A stretch of 64,000 bases of DNA from Sipunculus nudus (taxonomy: Eukaryota; Annelida; Sipuncula; Golfingiida; Sipunculidae): positions 58,409,676 through 58,473,675 of the forward strand of contig CM049316.1 of the NCBI GenBank assembly GCA_026874595.1. Reading direction: 5' to 3'. The notes beneath the pieces were generated by a model that worked only from the letters and a program-made list of their open reading frames with translations, searched no databases and had not been told where the DNA came from. The position numbers were made by a program, and so were the translations under genes. Shown piece after piece: positions 14,101 through 24,860 of this stretch. Each line of letters starts with the position of its first letter. Within the stretch, counting starts at the first letter, position 1.

Positions 14101-17100
14101 CGCTATAATTTTTGCAGTCACGGGAAAGCGTGTCTGTCTTTCATACTAAAACGCGTGCATGCATGCGTGATGGCATATGTATTTGTGCATGCGGGTTTTA
14201 ATTTTTACAAAGTTGCTAAAATTTGTGGGGACCGTGTATGATTAAACAAAAGAGGTCATGGGCAGAAAGGCCATGAAACGCCAATTCATATGGTGTACAG
14301 TTTATGTACCTAAAATGTGTAGTTTTGGAGATATGGTTAAACAATGATAGTAGGTACGGGGTTGCAGTGCAGCGCCCCCTAGCGGAAATTTTCCAAAAAC
14401 TGAACAATTGCTTTCGAGATATTAGTGTATGACGTAACATGTATCAGTTTCAAAAGGATGCCTGCATATCTGTGGCCTATAGGGCATGTCACCGTGAAAT
14501 CGCGAAATCTCATTCGACGAGAAACGGTGCGAGATTTTGCAAGATTTTTGGTTGGATCACCGAGAACTCACCAAGGGCTACAAGATGCAAAAATTTTGAC
14601 CTCTCTAGCATAAAAACTGACAGAGTTAGAAGCTGAAAACTGCATATTTTCAGAATTCAAAGGTTTTACCCCAAAAATAGAGAAATCTGGCAATAGCGCA
14701 CTTTGGCACCTATGCGCAAAAACAAGCCCATGGACCCTAGTTTAGGGTTTTGTGATGGAAATGGCCCAATGTTTAATAGTTCTGGAGGTATAGCACCAAA
14801 ACAAATTTTCATGTTTTTTCATCTGCAACGCCCCCTGGCGGCCATTTCCAAAATCTGAAAAACCCGTTTCGAGATATTCTTATGTTACATAAAATATCTC
14901 AGAATCAGTAAAATTGCTGCAAATTTGAAAAATATCACGAAATTCCATGATTTCTGCCCAAAATTGCGTAACCATGGTAACAGCGAAATGAGGCAATTTT
15001 GCAGTGTTGGAAGTGGCCATGCAGTGGCAAATAAAACGGGCTACAGATTAGGTGCCTACGGCTATTTTTGACGAAGGTATGAAGAAAAAACCGTTTTTGA
15101 GCTTTTTGGTGACCCTGACCTTGACCCTTGACCGATCATGACCAAAAACAATAGGCTCCGAGAAGAACCGATTATACACTCTATCTATAAGTTTCAGGAC
15201 GATTGGTGCAAAATTGTGGCCTGTAGAGCGGGGACATACAGACAAACAAACAAACGGAACTGATCAACATACTTGTCGAAATCTCTGATTCCGGCAAGCA
15301 ATAAACTATAACGCGACAGAAATGGCAAACCGGCCCGCACAGAGTGCCTGTGGTCACTTATTTTATACGGCGAACGCTATAATTTTTGCAGTCACGGGAA
15401 AGCGTGTCTGTCTTTCATACTAAAACGCGTGCATGCATGCGTGATGGCATATGTATTTGTGCATGCGGGTTTTAATTTTTACAAAGTTGCTAAAATTTGT
15501 GGGGACCGTGTATGATTAAACAAAAGAGGTCATGGGCAGAAAGGCCATGAAACGCCAATTCATATGGTGTACAGTTTATGTACCTAAAATGTGTAGTTTT
15601 GGAGATATGGTTAAACAATGATAGTAGGTACGGGGTTGCAGTGCAGCGCCCCCTAGCGGAAATTTTCCAAAAACTGAACAATTGCTTTCGAGATATTAGT
15701 GTATGACGTAACATGTATCAGTTTCAAAAGGATGCCTGCATATCTGTGGCCTATAGGGCATGTCACCGTGAAATCGCGAAATCTCATTCGACGAGAAACG
15801 GTGCGAGATTTTGCAAGATTTTTGGTTGGATCACCGAGAACTCACCAAGGGCTACAAGATGCAAAAATTTTGACCTCTCTAGCATAAAAACTGACAGAGT
15901 TAGAAGCTGAAAACTGCATATTTTCAGAATTCAAAGGTTTTACCCCAAAAATAGAGAAATCTGGCAATAGCGCACTTTGGCACCTATGCGCAAAAACAAG
16001 CCCATGGACCCTAGTTTAGGGTTTTGTGATGGAAATGGCCCAATGTTTAATAGTTCTGGAGGTATAGCACCAAAACAAATTTTCAAGTTTTTTCATCTGC
16101 AACGCCCCCTGGCGGCCATTTCCAAAATCTGAAAAACCCGTTTCGAGATATTCTTATGTTACATAAAATATCTCAGAATCAGTAAAATTGCTGCAAATTT
16201 GAAAAATATCACGAAATTCCATGATTTCTGCCCAAAATTGCGTAACCATGGTAACAGCCAAATGAGGCAATTTTGCAGTGTTGGAAGTGGCCATGCAGTG
16301 GCAAATAAAACGGGCTACAGATTAGGTGCCTACGGCTATTTTTGACGAAGGTATGAAGAAAAAACCGTTTTTGAGCTTTTTGGTGACCCTGACCTTGACC
16401 CTTGACCGATCATGACCAAAAACAATAGGCTCCGAGAAGAACCGATTATACACTCTATCTATAAGTTTCAGGACGATTGGTGCAAAATTGTGGCCTGTAG
16501 AGCGGGGACATACAGACAAACAAACAAACGGAACTGATCAACATACTTGTCGAAATCTCTGATTCCGGCAAGCAATAAACTATAACGCGACAGAAATGGC
16601 AAACCGGCCCGCACAGAGTGCCTGTGGTCACTTATTTTATACGGCGAACGCTATAATTTTTGCAGTCACGGGAAAGCGTGTCTGTCTTTCATACTAAAAC
16701 GCGTGCATGCATGCGTGATGGCATATGTATTTGTGCATGCGGGTTTTAATTTTTACAAAGTTGCTAAAATTTGTGGGGACCGTGTATGATTAAACAAAAG
16801 AGGTCATGGGCAGAAAGGCCATGAAACGCCAATTCATATGGTGTACAGTTTATGTACCTAAAATGTGTAGTTTTGGAGATATGGTTAAACAATGATAGTA
16901 GGTACGGGGTTGCAGTGCAGCGCCCCCTAGCGGAAATTTTCCAAAAACTGAACAATTGCTTTCGAGATATTAGTGTATGACGTAACATGTATCAGTTTCA
17001 AAAGGATGCCTGCATATCTGTGGCCTATAGGGCATGTCACCGTGAAATCGCGAAATCTCATTCGACGAGAAACGGTGCGAGATTTTGCAAGATTTTTGGT

Positions 17101-20100
17101 TGGATCACCGAGAACTCACCAAGGGCTACAAGATGCAAAAATTTTGACCTCTCTAGCATAAAAACTGACAGAGTTAGAAGCTGAAAACTGCATATTTTCA
17201 GAATTCAAAGGTTTTACCCCAAAAATAGAGAAATCTGGCAATAGCGCACTTTGGCACCTATGCGCAAAAACAAGCCCATGGACCCTAGTTTAGGGTTTTG
17301 TGATGGAAATGGCCCAATGTTTAATAGTTCTGGAGGTATAGCACCAAAACAAATTTTCAAGTTTTTTCATCTGCAACGCCCCCTGGCGGCCATTTCCAAA
17401 ATCTGAAAAACCCGTTTCGAGATATTCTTATGTTACATAAAATATCTCAGAATCAGTAAAATTGCTGCAAATTTGAAAAATATCACGAAATTCCATGATT
17501 TCTGCCCAAAATTGCGTAACCATGGTAACAGCCAAATGAGGCAATTTTGCAGTGTTGGAAGTGGCCATGCAGTGGCAAATAAAACGGGCTACAGATTAGG
17601 TGCCTACGGCTATTTTTGACGAAGGTATGAAGAAAAAACCGTTTTTGAGCTTTTTGGTGACCCTGACCTTGACCCTTGACCGATCATGACCAAAAACAAT
17701 AGGCTCCGAGAAGAACCGATTATACACTCTATCTATAAGTTTCAGGACGATTGGTGCAAAATTGTGGCCTGTAGAGCGGGGACATACAGACAAACAAACA
17801 AACGGAACTGATCAACATACTTGTCGAAATCTCTGATTCCGGCAAGCAATAAACTATAACGCGACAGAAATGGCAAACCGGCCCGCACAGAGTGCCTGTG
17901 GTCACTTATTTTATACGGCGAACGCTATAATTTTTGCAGTCACGGGAAAGCGTGTCTGTCTTTCATACTAAAACGCGTGCATGCATGCGTGATGGCATAT
18001 GTATTTGTGCATGCGGGTTTTAATTTTTACAAAGTTGCTAAAATTTGTGGGGACCGTGTATGATTAAACAAAAGAGGTCATGGGCAGAAAGGCCATGAAA
18101 CGCCAATTCATATGGTGTACAGTTTATGTACCTAAAATGTGTAGTTTTGGAGATATGGTTAAACAATGATAGTAGGTACGGGGTTGCAGTGCAGCGCCCC
18201 CTAGCGGAAATTTTCCAAAAACTGAACAATTGCTTTCGAGATATTAGTGTATGACGTAACATGTATCAGTTTCAAAAGGATGCCTGCATATCTGTGGCCT
18301 ATAGGGCATGTCACCGTGAAATCGCGAAATCTCATTCGACGAGAAACGGTGCGAGATTTTGCAAGATTTTTGGTTGGATCACCGAGAACTCACCAAGGGC
18401 TACAAGATGCAAAAATTTTGACCTCTCTAGCATAAAAACTGACAGAGTTAGAAGCTGAAAACTGCATATTTTCAGAATTCAAAGGTTTTACCCCAAAAAT
18501 AGAGAAATCTGGCAATAGCGCACTTTGGCACCTATGCGCAAAAACAAGCCCATGGACCCTAGTTTAGGGTTTTGTGATGGAAATGGCCCAATGTTTAATA
18601 GTTCTGGAGGTATAGCACCAAAACAAATTTTCAAGTTTTTTCATCTGCAACGCCCCCTGGCGGCCATTTCCAAAATCTGAAAAACCCGTTTCGAGATATT
18701 CTTATGTTACATAAAATATCTCAGAATCAGTAAAATTGCTGCAAATTTGAAAAATATCACGAAATTCCATGATTTCTGCCCAAAATTGCGTAACCATGGT
18801 AACAGCGAAATGAGGCAATTTTGCAGTGTTGGAAGTGGCCATGCAGTGGCAAATAAAACGGGCTACAGATTAGGTGCCTACGGCTATTTTTGACGAAGGT
18901 ATGAAGAAAAAACCGTTTTTGAGCTTTTTGGTGACCCTGACCTTGACCCTTGACCGATCATGACCAAAAACAATAGGCTCCGAGAAGAACCGATTATACA
19001 CTCTATCTATAAGTTTCAGGACGATTGGTGCAAAATTGTGGCCTGTAGAGCGGGGACATACAGACAAACAAACAAACGGAACTGATCAACATACTTGTCG
19101 AAATCTCTGATTCCGGCAAGCAATAAACTATAACGCGACAGAAATGGCAAACCGGCCCGCACAGAGTGCCTGTGGTCACTTATTTTATACGGCGAACGCT
19201 ATAATTTTTGCAGTCACGGGAAAGCGTGTCTGTCTTTCATACTAAAACGCGTGCATGCATGCGTGATGGCATATGTATTTGTGCATGCGGGTTTTAATTT
19301 TTACAAAGTTGCTAAAATTTGTGGGGACCGTGTATGATTAAACAAAAGAGGTCATGGGCAGAAAGGCCATGAAACGCCAATTCATATGGTGTACAGTTTA
19401 TGTACCTAAAATGTGTAGTTTTGGAGATATGGTTAAACAATGATAGTAGGTACGGGGTTGCAGTGCAGCGCCCCCTAGCGGAAATTTTCCAAAAACTGAA
19501 CAATTGCTTTCGAGATATTAGTGTATGACGTAACATGTATCAGTTTCAAAAGGATGCCTGCATATCTGTGGCCTATAGGGCATGTCACCGTGAAATCGCG
19601 AAATCTCATTCGACGAGAAACGGTGCGAGATTTTGCAAGATTTTTGGTTGGATCACCGAGAACTCACCAAGGGCTACAAGATGCAAAAATTTTGACCTCT
19701 CTAGCATAAAAACTGACAGAGTTAGAAGCTGAAAACTGCATATTTTCAGAATTCAAAGGTTTTACCCCAAAAATAGAGAAATCTGGCAATAGCGCACTTT
19801 GGCACCTATGCGCAAAAACAAGCCCATGGACCCTAGTTTAGGGTTTTGTGATGGAAATGGCCCAATGTTTAATAGTTCTGGAGGTATAGCACCAAAACAA
19901 ATTTTCAAGTTTTTTCATCTGCAACGCCCCCTGGCGGCCATTTCCAAAATCTGAAAAACCCGTTTCGAGATATTCTTATGTTACATAAAATATCTCAGAA
20001 TCAGTAAAATTGCTGCAAATTTGAAAAATATCACGAAATTCCATGATTTCTGCCCAAAATTGCGTAACCATGGTAACAGCGAAATGAGGCAATTTTGCAG

Positions 20101-20367
20101 TGTTGGAAGTGGCCATGCAGTGGCAAATAAAACGGGCTACAGATTAGGTGCCTACGGCTATTTTTGACGAAGGTATGAAGAAAAAACCGTTTTTGAGCTT
20201 TTTGGTGACCCTGACCTTGACCCTTGACCGATCATGACCAAAAACAATAGGCTCCGAGAAGAACCGATTATACACTCTATCTATAAGTTTCAGGACGATT
20301 GGTGCAAAATTGTGGCCTGTAGAGCGGGGACATACAGACAAACAAACAAACGGAACTGATCAACATA

Positions 20368-20586
20368 CTTGTCGAAATCTCTGATTCCGGCAAGCAACAA
20401 ACAAACAAACAAACATACGCGGGTGATCAACATGCTTGCGAAAATCGAAGATTTCCGGCAAGCAACAAACAAACATACGCGGGTGATCAACATGCTTGCG
20501 AAAATCGAAGATTTCCGGCAAGCAACAAACAAACAAACATACGCGGGTGATCAACATGCTTGCGAAAATCGAAGATTTCCGGCAAG
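20368..20586 (+). repeat. Mini-array of four hairpin modules
   Basis: Near-palindromes lie at 20368-20394, 20435-20462, 20495-20522 and 20559-20586, separated by CAACAAACAAACATACGCGG-type spacers, so the repeat period is about 60-67 bp. The usual form is CTTGCGAAAATC-GAA-GATTTCCGGCAAG; ends and inner stems pair with a small mismatch or bulge. The first hairpin belongs to the truncated last array unit and the other three have been added to its right edge. Local slippage in the CAAA run is a likely mechanism. Confidence 0.85.
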
Positions 20587-21820
20587 CAATAAAGTTGAGA
20601 CTGTGCCTCCAACATGTAGGATAATAGACAGGGCCCGGAAAGGCCGACACGCACCGCTGCACACGCCGGCCGCCCACCATAAGGACCCTGCCGGCACTTG
20701 CGGCGATGGCACGGGTCTTCGTGGTTTGGCGAAAAACGGCGCGAGATTTGACGAGACTAACAATGTGACCCCTGAATGTGACTGCGAGCGTCAGCCGCTA
20801 TCCAACGCTGCAAACCGTGTGTCTGTAGCGTAAAAAATGACAGAATTATAGGCATTTCTTTGAATGGTCTCGTGTTCTCGTTTCACGAGAAACAGTGCGA
20901 GATATGACGAGCCTTTCTATTGAATGACTAAGAAGTAGACTAATGCTATCTAACGCCAAAAACCAGAGCGTTCTATCGCAAATATTGACAGAGACAGAAG
21001 CAGGAACACTCCGTATTTCAGATTGTCAAGTTTTACCCCAAAATTTGGTCACCATGGTAACGGCAGCACAAGGCTAAATGTACGAAGGAATAAGGCAATG
21101 ATCCTAGTTTTAGATGCGACAAAAAAAATTGTTATATGCTTAATATTTTTTTAGATATTGCGGAAAAATGATATGTTACAGTGTTTCCAGTACCACGCCC
21201 CCTGGTGGCTATTTCCGAAAAATGAAAAAACAAGTTTGAGATAATACAGAACAACAGAAAATATGTCACTTTCAGAACCTTAGCTGTAAAACTGCCACCT
21301 GTAAATCATATTTAATGAAATCTCGGAAAGTCTCATTTGACGACAAATGGCACGAGATTTTGCGAGACTCACATTAATTTCGCATAGAGCATATTAAATG
21401 CTACGCATTGCAAAAAACTAGGCCTCTCTAACTCAAAAAATGAGAAATTTGGAGGGAAATTTTCGAATTTTCTTATTTTCCCCCCAAAATACGTTACCAT
21501 GGTAACAATTGACCGGAAAAATTTGCCAGCACTTGGAAAGCTAACATAGTGAGGAATAAAATGAGCCACAGATTATGCGGCTACGATTATTATTGACGAA
21601 GATATGAAGAAAATAAAGATTTAAGGTTTTTCGGTGACCCTGACCTTGACCTTTGACCGATCATGACCAAAAACAATAGGCTCCGAGGAGAACAGATCTT
21701 ACAGTTTATGGATAAGTTTCAGAGCGATTGCTTAAAAACTGTGGCCTGTAGCGCGTGTACATACAGACAAACAGACAGACAGACAAACAAACAAACAAAC
21801 ATACGCGGGTGATCAACATG
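20587..21820 (+). repeat. Right flank: diverged, full-length-like relative of the array unit
   Basis: It opens with the GC-rich block also found left of the array (GGAAAGGCCGACACGCACCG). It continues with CACGAGAAACAGTGCGAGAT (M2-like), ACCCCAAAATTTGGTCACCATGG, a CTCF-like site at 21193-21208, a second M2 (TTTGACGACAAATGGCACGAG), ACGTTACCATGGTAACAATT, and CCTGACCTTGACCTTTGACC. It ends in a CAGACAGACAGACAAACAAAC run. Module order matches the 1274-bp unit while the sequence is heavily diverged. This is therefore an old family member next to a young array. No coding potential recognised. Confidence 0.8.
21193..21208 (-). promoter_or_regulatory. CTCF-like motif in right flank
   Basis: The minus strand reads CCACCAGGGGGCGTGG, the closest match in the window to the vertebrate CTCF core (CCACCAGGGGGCGC). 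It lies in the diverged relative to the right of the array, in the same orientation as the array sites. Sequence evidence only. Confidence 0.55.
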
Positions 21821-22094
21821 CTTGCGAAAATCGAAGATTTCCGGCAAGCAACAAACAGACATACGCAACTGACCAATATGCTTGCGGAAATCGAAGATTT
21901 CCGGCAAGCAACAAACAAAGAGACAAACAGACATACGCAACTGACGAACATGCTTGCCGAAATCGAAGATTTCCGGCAAGCAACAAACATACGGAACTGA
22001 CCAACATACTTGCGAAAATCGAAGATTTCCGGCAAGTAACAAACAGACATACGCAACTGACCAATATGCTTGCCGAAATCTTTGATTCCGGCAA
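21821..22094 (+). repeat. Second mini-array of five hairpin modules
   Basis: Hairpins lie at 21821-21848, 21881-21908, 21953-21980, 22009-22036 and 22069-22094. Spacers are CAACAAACAGACATACGCAA-like. The copy at 21953 has the best stem: CTTGCC-GAAATC-GAA-GATTTC-C-GGCAAG, which is 12 paired bases with one bulge. The last copy (CTTGCCGAAATCTTTGATTC) is degenerate and ends the element. This resembles the terminal hairpin of Helitron-like elements, but that link is an inference. Confidence 0.8.
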
Positions 22095-22233
22095 TAAATT
22101 ATGATATTATTTTGGTGTTGTTTACGTTTCTCAAGTCCCTGTATGCGTGCCTTCTTGCAAAACCGCTCAGTGCTCGGCTTGCCGCGATGCGACCAGGGAT
22201 ATTGGAATTGAAGTGAGAGGTCTTGGTGATGTA

Positions 22234-22907
22234 ATGGGGTTGTCCGACTTGGGCGACTTATGAGGCGACTACTGGCAATCGTCTTAGTAGTGGCAGGTTG
22301 CCGAAAAACAGACGACAAGACCCCCGCTACGACAAAGTCTAAGACAAGCTACAACAGGCTGACGCCAATGAAACGTCAAGCTACGACAAGCTGCCGACAA
22401 CCAGCGACACAATCGCTGCGACAAAGGAAAATCACCTACGACAACCTACGACCACATCTACGACAACTACGACCACACTGGCGACAACCTACGACACAAG
22501 AATTCATGCTACGTCCACCCGCGACAAGCTTCGACGAGTCTCTACCCTGTATTATGTGAAGAGCTGGAGACAAGGGCAGGCCAGGTATCAAGTACACCAG
22601 GCCACGAGAGTGCCTACGACAACCCGCGTCACCCAGCGACAGCCTCCGACAGCACCTACGACAACCTACGTCACCTGGCGATAGCTTACGACAACACCTA
22701 CGCCAGTAGAAGACAGGCTACGCTCACTAGCGTCAAACAAGTTGTCGCCTGAGAATTTTGAACATGTTGAAAATCAAGCGGCGACAAGTAATAGCCCACG
22801 AATCTTTGGGCGACTACAGGAGACTACTTCCGACCATACAAGGCCATGAGGCGACAGCCTGGTTGCCTGTAGTCGCTTGAAGAGTCGCCTAAGTGGGACA
22901 CCCCCAT
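22234..22907. mobile_element. TIR element (674 bp) rich in CTACGACAA-like words
   Basis: The left end ATGGGGTTGTCCGACTTG and the inverted right end ATGGGGGTGTCCCACTTA match at about 38 of 47 positions, continuing through GGCGACT and GCGACTA. The interior is a degenerate series of CTACGACAA / CCTACGACAACC words on the plus strand, most regular at about 22430-22500 and 22615-22700. No transposase is present, so it is non-autonomous. The flanks allow a short TA-like duplication but I cannot fix it. The superfamily is not recognised. Confidence 0.75.
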
Positions 22908-23449
22908 AACGAGCTTATTAAATCCCTAAACAATGAGTCATGAACTAAATATTTTTAGAGTACACTTTACCAGCAGACCTCGGCCTGTGCCCTACCCAAG
23001 GCCCTCTGAAATATATTGGCAATATTGAGTTTGAAAGGGTAGTTTAGTTCCCTGGCAGACAGGAAGGGGCATTGATAGGGCTAGATAAAAAGTAAGGGTA
23101 AGAAGTAGTGATTTCCTTCTTTAACTGTACGACTTTAATAAAATAATGTCGGTGGTGGTGTGCGCTCATTGACTGCTACCTAAATCTGAATACTGTAGTT
23201 GTCTTTTTGTTTGCGAGGGTTTCAATTTTGCGATTTAAGCAAAAGGGGAATAATCCCGAAAATACAACTTAAGTAAAAAGAGGTCCTACCGTCGATGGCA
23301 AAGAAGGAAGGTAAAATGTTAACATTATGAATAAAAAAGATCGTGTATGTACAAAGATAGATATTTTAAATGATATCAGACCTTTCCATTAATGAACAAT
23401 ATTTTTTCGTAAATAAGATTTTGTGCACTTGATATTTGATAAAATTTTA
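22908..23449. other. No gene recognised
   Basis: AT-rich sequence without a convincing open frame. At about 23211-23240 it carries TTTGCGAGGGTTTCAATTTT, a word also seen in the foldback element at 42.8 kb. Nothing else stands out. Confidence 0.5.
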
Positions 23450-24110
23450 TTAGTTCAGCTGACTGTAAATCATCTGAGCTATAGTGACCACCCTTTGTCT
23501 GTCGTCCGTCCGTCCGTTAACAGGGCACAAAACATAACCGTGAGGTCTAGAATCCTTTAACACAACATCCAGGGAGGTTCCGGGCAAATCTCCACGGAAA
23601 CTCAAAAGTAAGTCATGGTGACCTATATTATGTGACCTACAGGCCAAAAACATGATTTTAAGCTCGCAGACAGTCATATGGGGTACTAATTCTATCCTAT
23701 AAGCCTAGAATCTTCTAACATAAAAGTCTTGGAGGTCCAGGGCAAATGTCCTTGGAATCAAAATTAGGTCACCATGGCCTATATTCTTTGACCTATAAGA
23801 AATGATTTTTGAACACCCAGACAGTTATATGGGTTACAATTGTATCCTTTTAGTCTAGAATCTTCTATCGTAATATTTTGGATGGTCCTGAGAAAATGTC
23901 CTTGGAAATATGAAATTAGGCCGTGTTGCCCTATATTCTGTGGGAAAAGATATCATATGAGCACCCTGAATGTTAGATGGGTACAAAATTTTAATAGGTT
24001 TATAATCTACTAACGCAGCATCCACTGAGGTTCTTGGCAAATTTCCTTGGAAACCTAAAATAGGGTCCTGGTGACCTATATTCTGAGACCTACAGACCGA
24101 AAACATTTAG
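23450..24110 (+). repeat. Degenerate tandem repeat, four units of about 150-158 bp
   Basis: The word TCTAGAATCYTYTAAC recurs at 23546, 23704, 23853 and 24001. Each is followed by GGAGGTYCNGGGCAAATG, CCTTGGAAA, TTAGGTCACCATGGCCTATATTC and GACCTAYAG. The leader holds CTTTGTCTGTCGTCCGTCCG. Units are strongly diverged, so this is old. Similar TCCGTCCGT-headed tandem sequences are common in invertebrate introns, but I cannot name a family. Confidence 0.75.
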
Positions 24111-24289
24111 CTAGAAAACATTTAATAAGCGAGACAAAAATGGTAGCAGTTGGACATAGAAATTAGTGTCACACCACTAGAGATATTAACAACCAGATTC
24201 TTTTAACTATGATCATAATAGTTCGATATTAATCACAAAAACAAACACCAAATCCGTTAACCACAGTACACAGAGTATTGTTTACACTC

Positions 24290-24860
24290 CGTCTGATCAC
24301 GTGACACACGTATCATCGGAATCTTGCACTGCTCAGTTCACCGTTTGTTCGCGCTGTGCTGGAGTACTAGTATAATTCTAAAGACACAGTTCACGCAGTG
24401 CTCAATAGCACTTAGCGCACAGATGATTCTGTCTTGACTTAGAGGCAATGTCTTCCACGGCCGATGTCGCCTGGAATTTTCCAGCTCTGTGTAACCTAAT
24501 ATGCTTCCACACAGCGATATCCAGTACCCCCAAAGTTTGAATAATGTCCTCGGTCTGTTCCTGGAAACGCTCACAACAGCTTTAATTCACCAGATTTTCC
24601 GGTCCGTCGGCAAAAATGCGGTATTCGCTCTGAAGTCCGTCACAGAGAAAGCACCGTGGCCTTCCTCAAACACTAACAATCTGCGCTTATAGACATCAAC
24701 TCTCGGCTGTCTAAACTCAGACCTACCCCTCGACTGCAGATATCGTCAGGCTACACGAACTTGCGCGCTGATCGGACACTTGTCGTGAATTCGTCTTAAT
24801 GACGTCACAAGTCGTGACCGTCTTCTGGCCAATCACCACTTCCTATTATTCCGATTGTCA
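24290..24860 (-). promoter_or_regulatory. Possible promoter and 5' exon region
   Basis: On the minus strand the order from 24845 leftward is GGAAGTG (ETS-like), ATTGG (inverted CCAAT, 24829-24833) and TGACGTCA (perfect cAMP-response palindrome, 24800-24807), followed by a CpG-richer stretch. Two minus-strand frames without a start codon are open for about 55-60 codons; one, at about 24411-24592, runs uninterrupted across QEQTEDIIQTLGVLD. I do not recognise either product. The motif cluster is suggestive of a bilaterian promoter, but short motifs occur by chance and no TATA or clear exon boundary is visible. Confidence 0.25.

Larger units (their letters stand above)
425..20397 (+). repeat. Macrosatellite: 15.7 head-to-tail copies of a 1274-bp unit
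   Basis: Units start at 425, 1699, 2973, 4247, 5521, 6795, 8069, 9343, 10617, 11891, 13165, 14439, 15713, 16987, 18261 and 19535. The last is truncated after 863 bp, where CCGGCAAGCAA passes into a CAAACAAACAAAC run. All units have the same length and I saw only four variable positions by eye: unit offset 133 (T only in unit 7), 374 (A/T), 518 (C only in unit 1) and 547 (C/G). Modules in order are: M2 (CGACGAGAAACGGTGCGAGA), a CTCF-like site at offset 388-403, an ACCATGGTAACAGC block, CCTGACCTTGACCCTTGACC, CATACAGACAAACAAAC, a hairpin (CTTGTCGAAATC to CCGGCAAG), a unique stretch with GCATGCATGC, and a second CTCF-like site at offset 1206-1221. No long open frame exists; the 60-75 codon frames repeat with the unit and are non-coding by-products. 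The homogeneity implies recent expansion or ongoing concerted evolution. Confidence 0.97.

Noticed and set aside
425-20397. Repeated 62-75-codon open frames in every array unit as a multicopy gene family
   Set aside because: They overlap each other on both strands, recur only because the DNA repeats, and show no domain, start context or codon bias. One unit's change (offset 133) is a replacement, with no sign of selection on protein.
1-20397. Telomeric or rDNA array
   Set aside because: No TTAGGG-type repeats and no rRNA sequence; unit length and content do not fit.
20369-20833. 154-codon plus-strand frame (repeated MLAKIEDFRQATNK)
   Set aside because: It is a translation of the hairpin/tetranucleotide repeat followed by the GC-rich block.
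20369-22094. Hairpin mini-arrays as a CRISPR array
   Set aside because: Spacers are near-identical CAACAAACAAAC sequence rather than unique, the context is an animal genome, and no cas genes are present.
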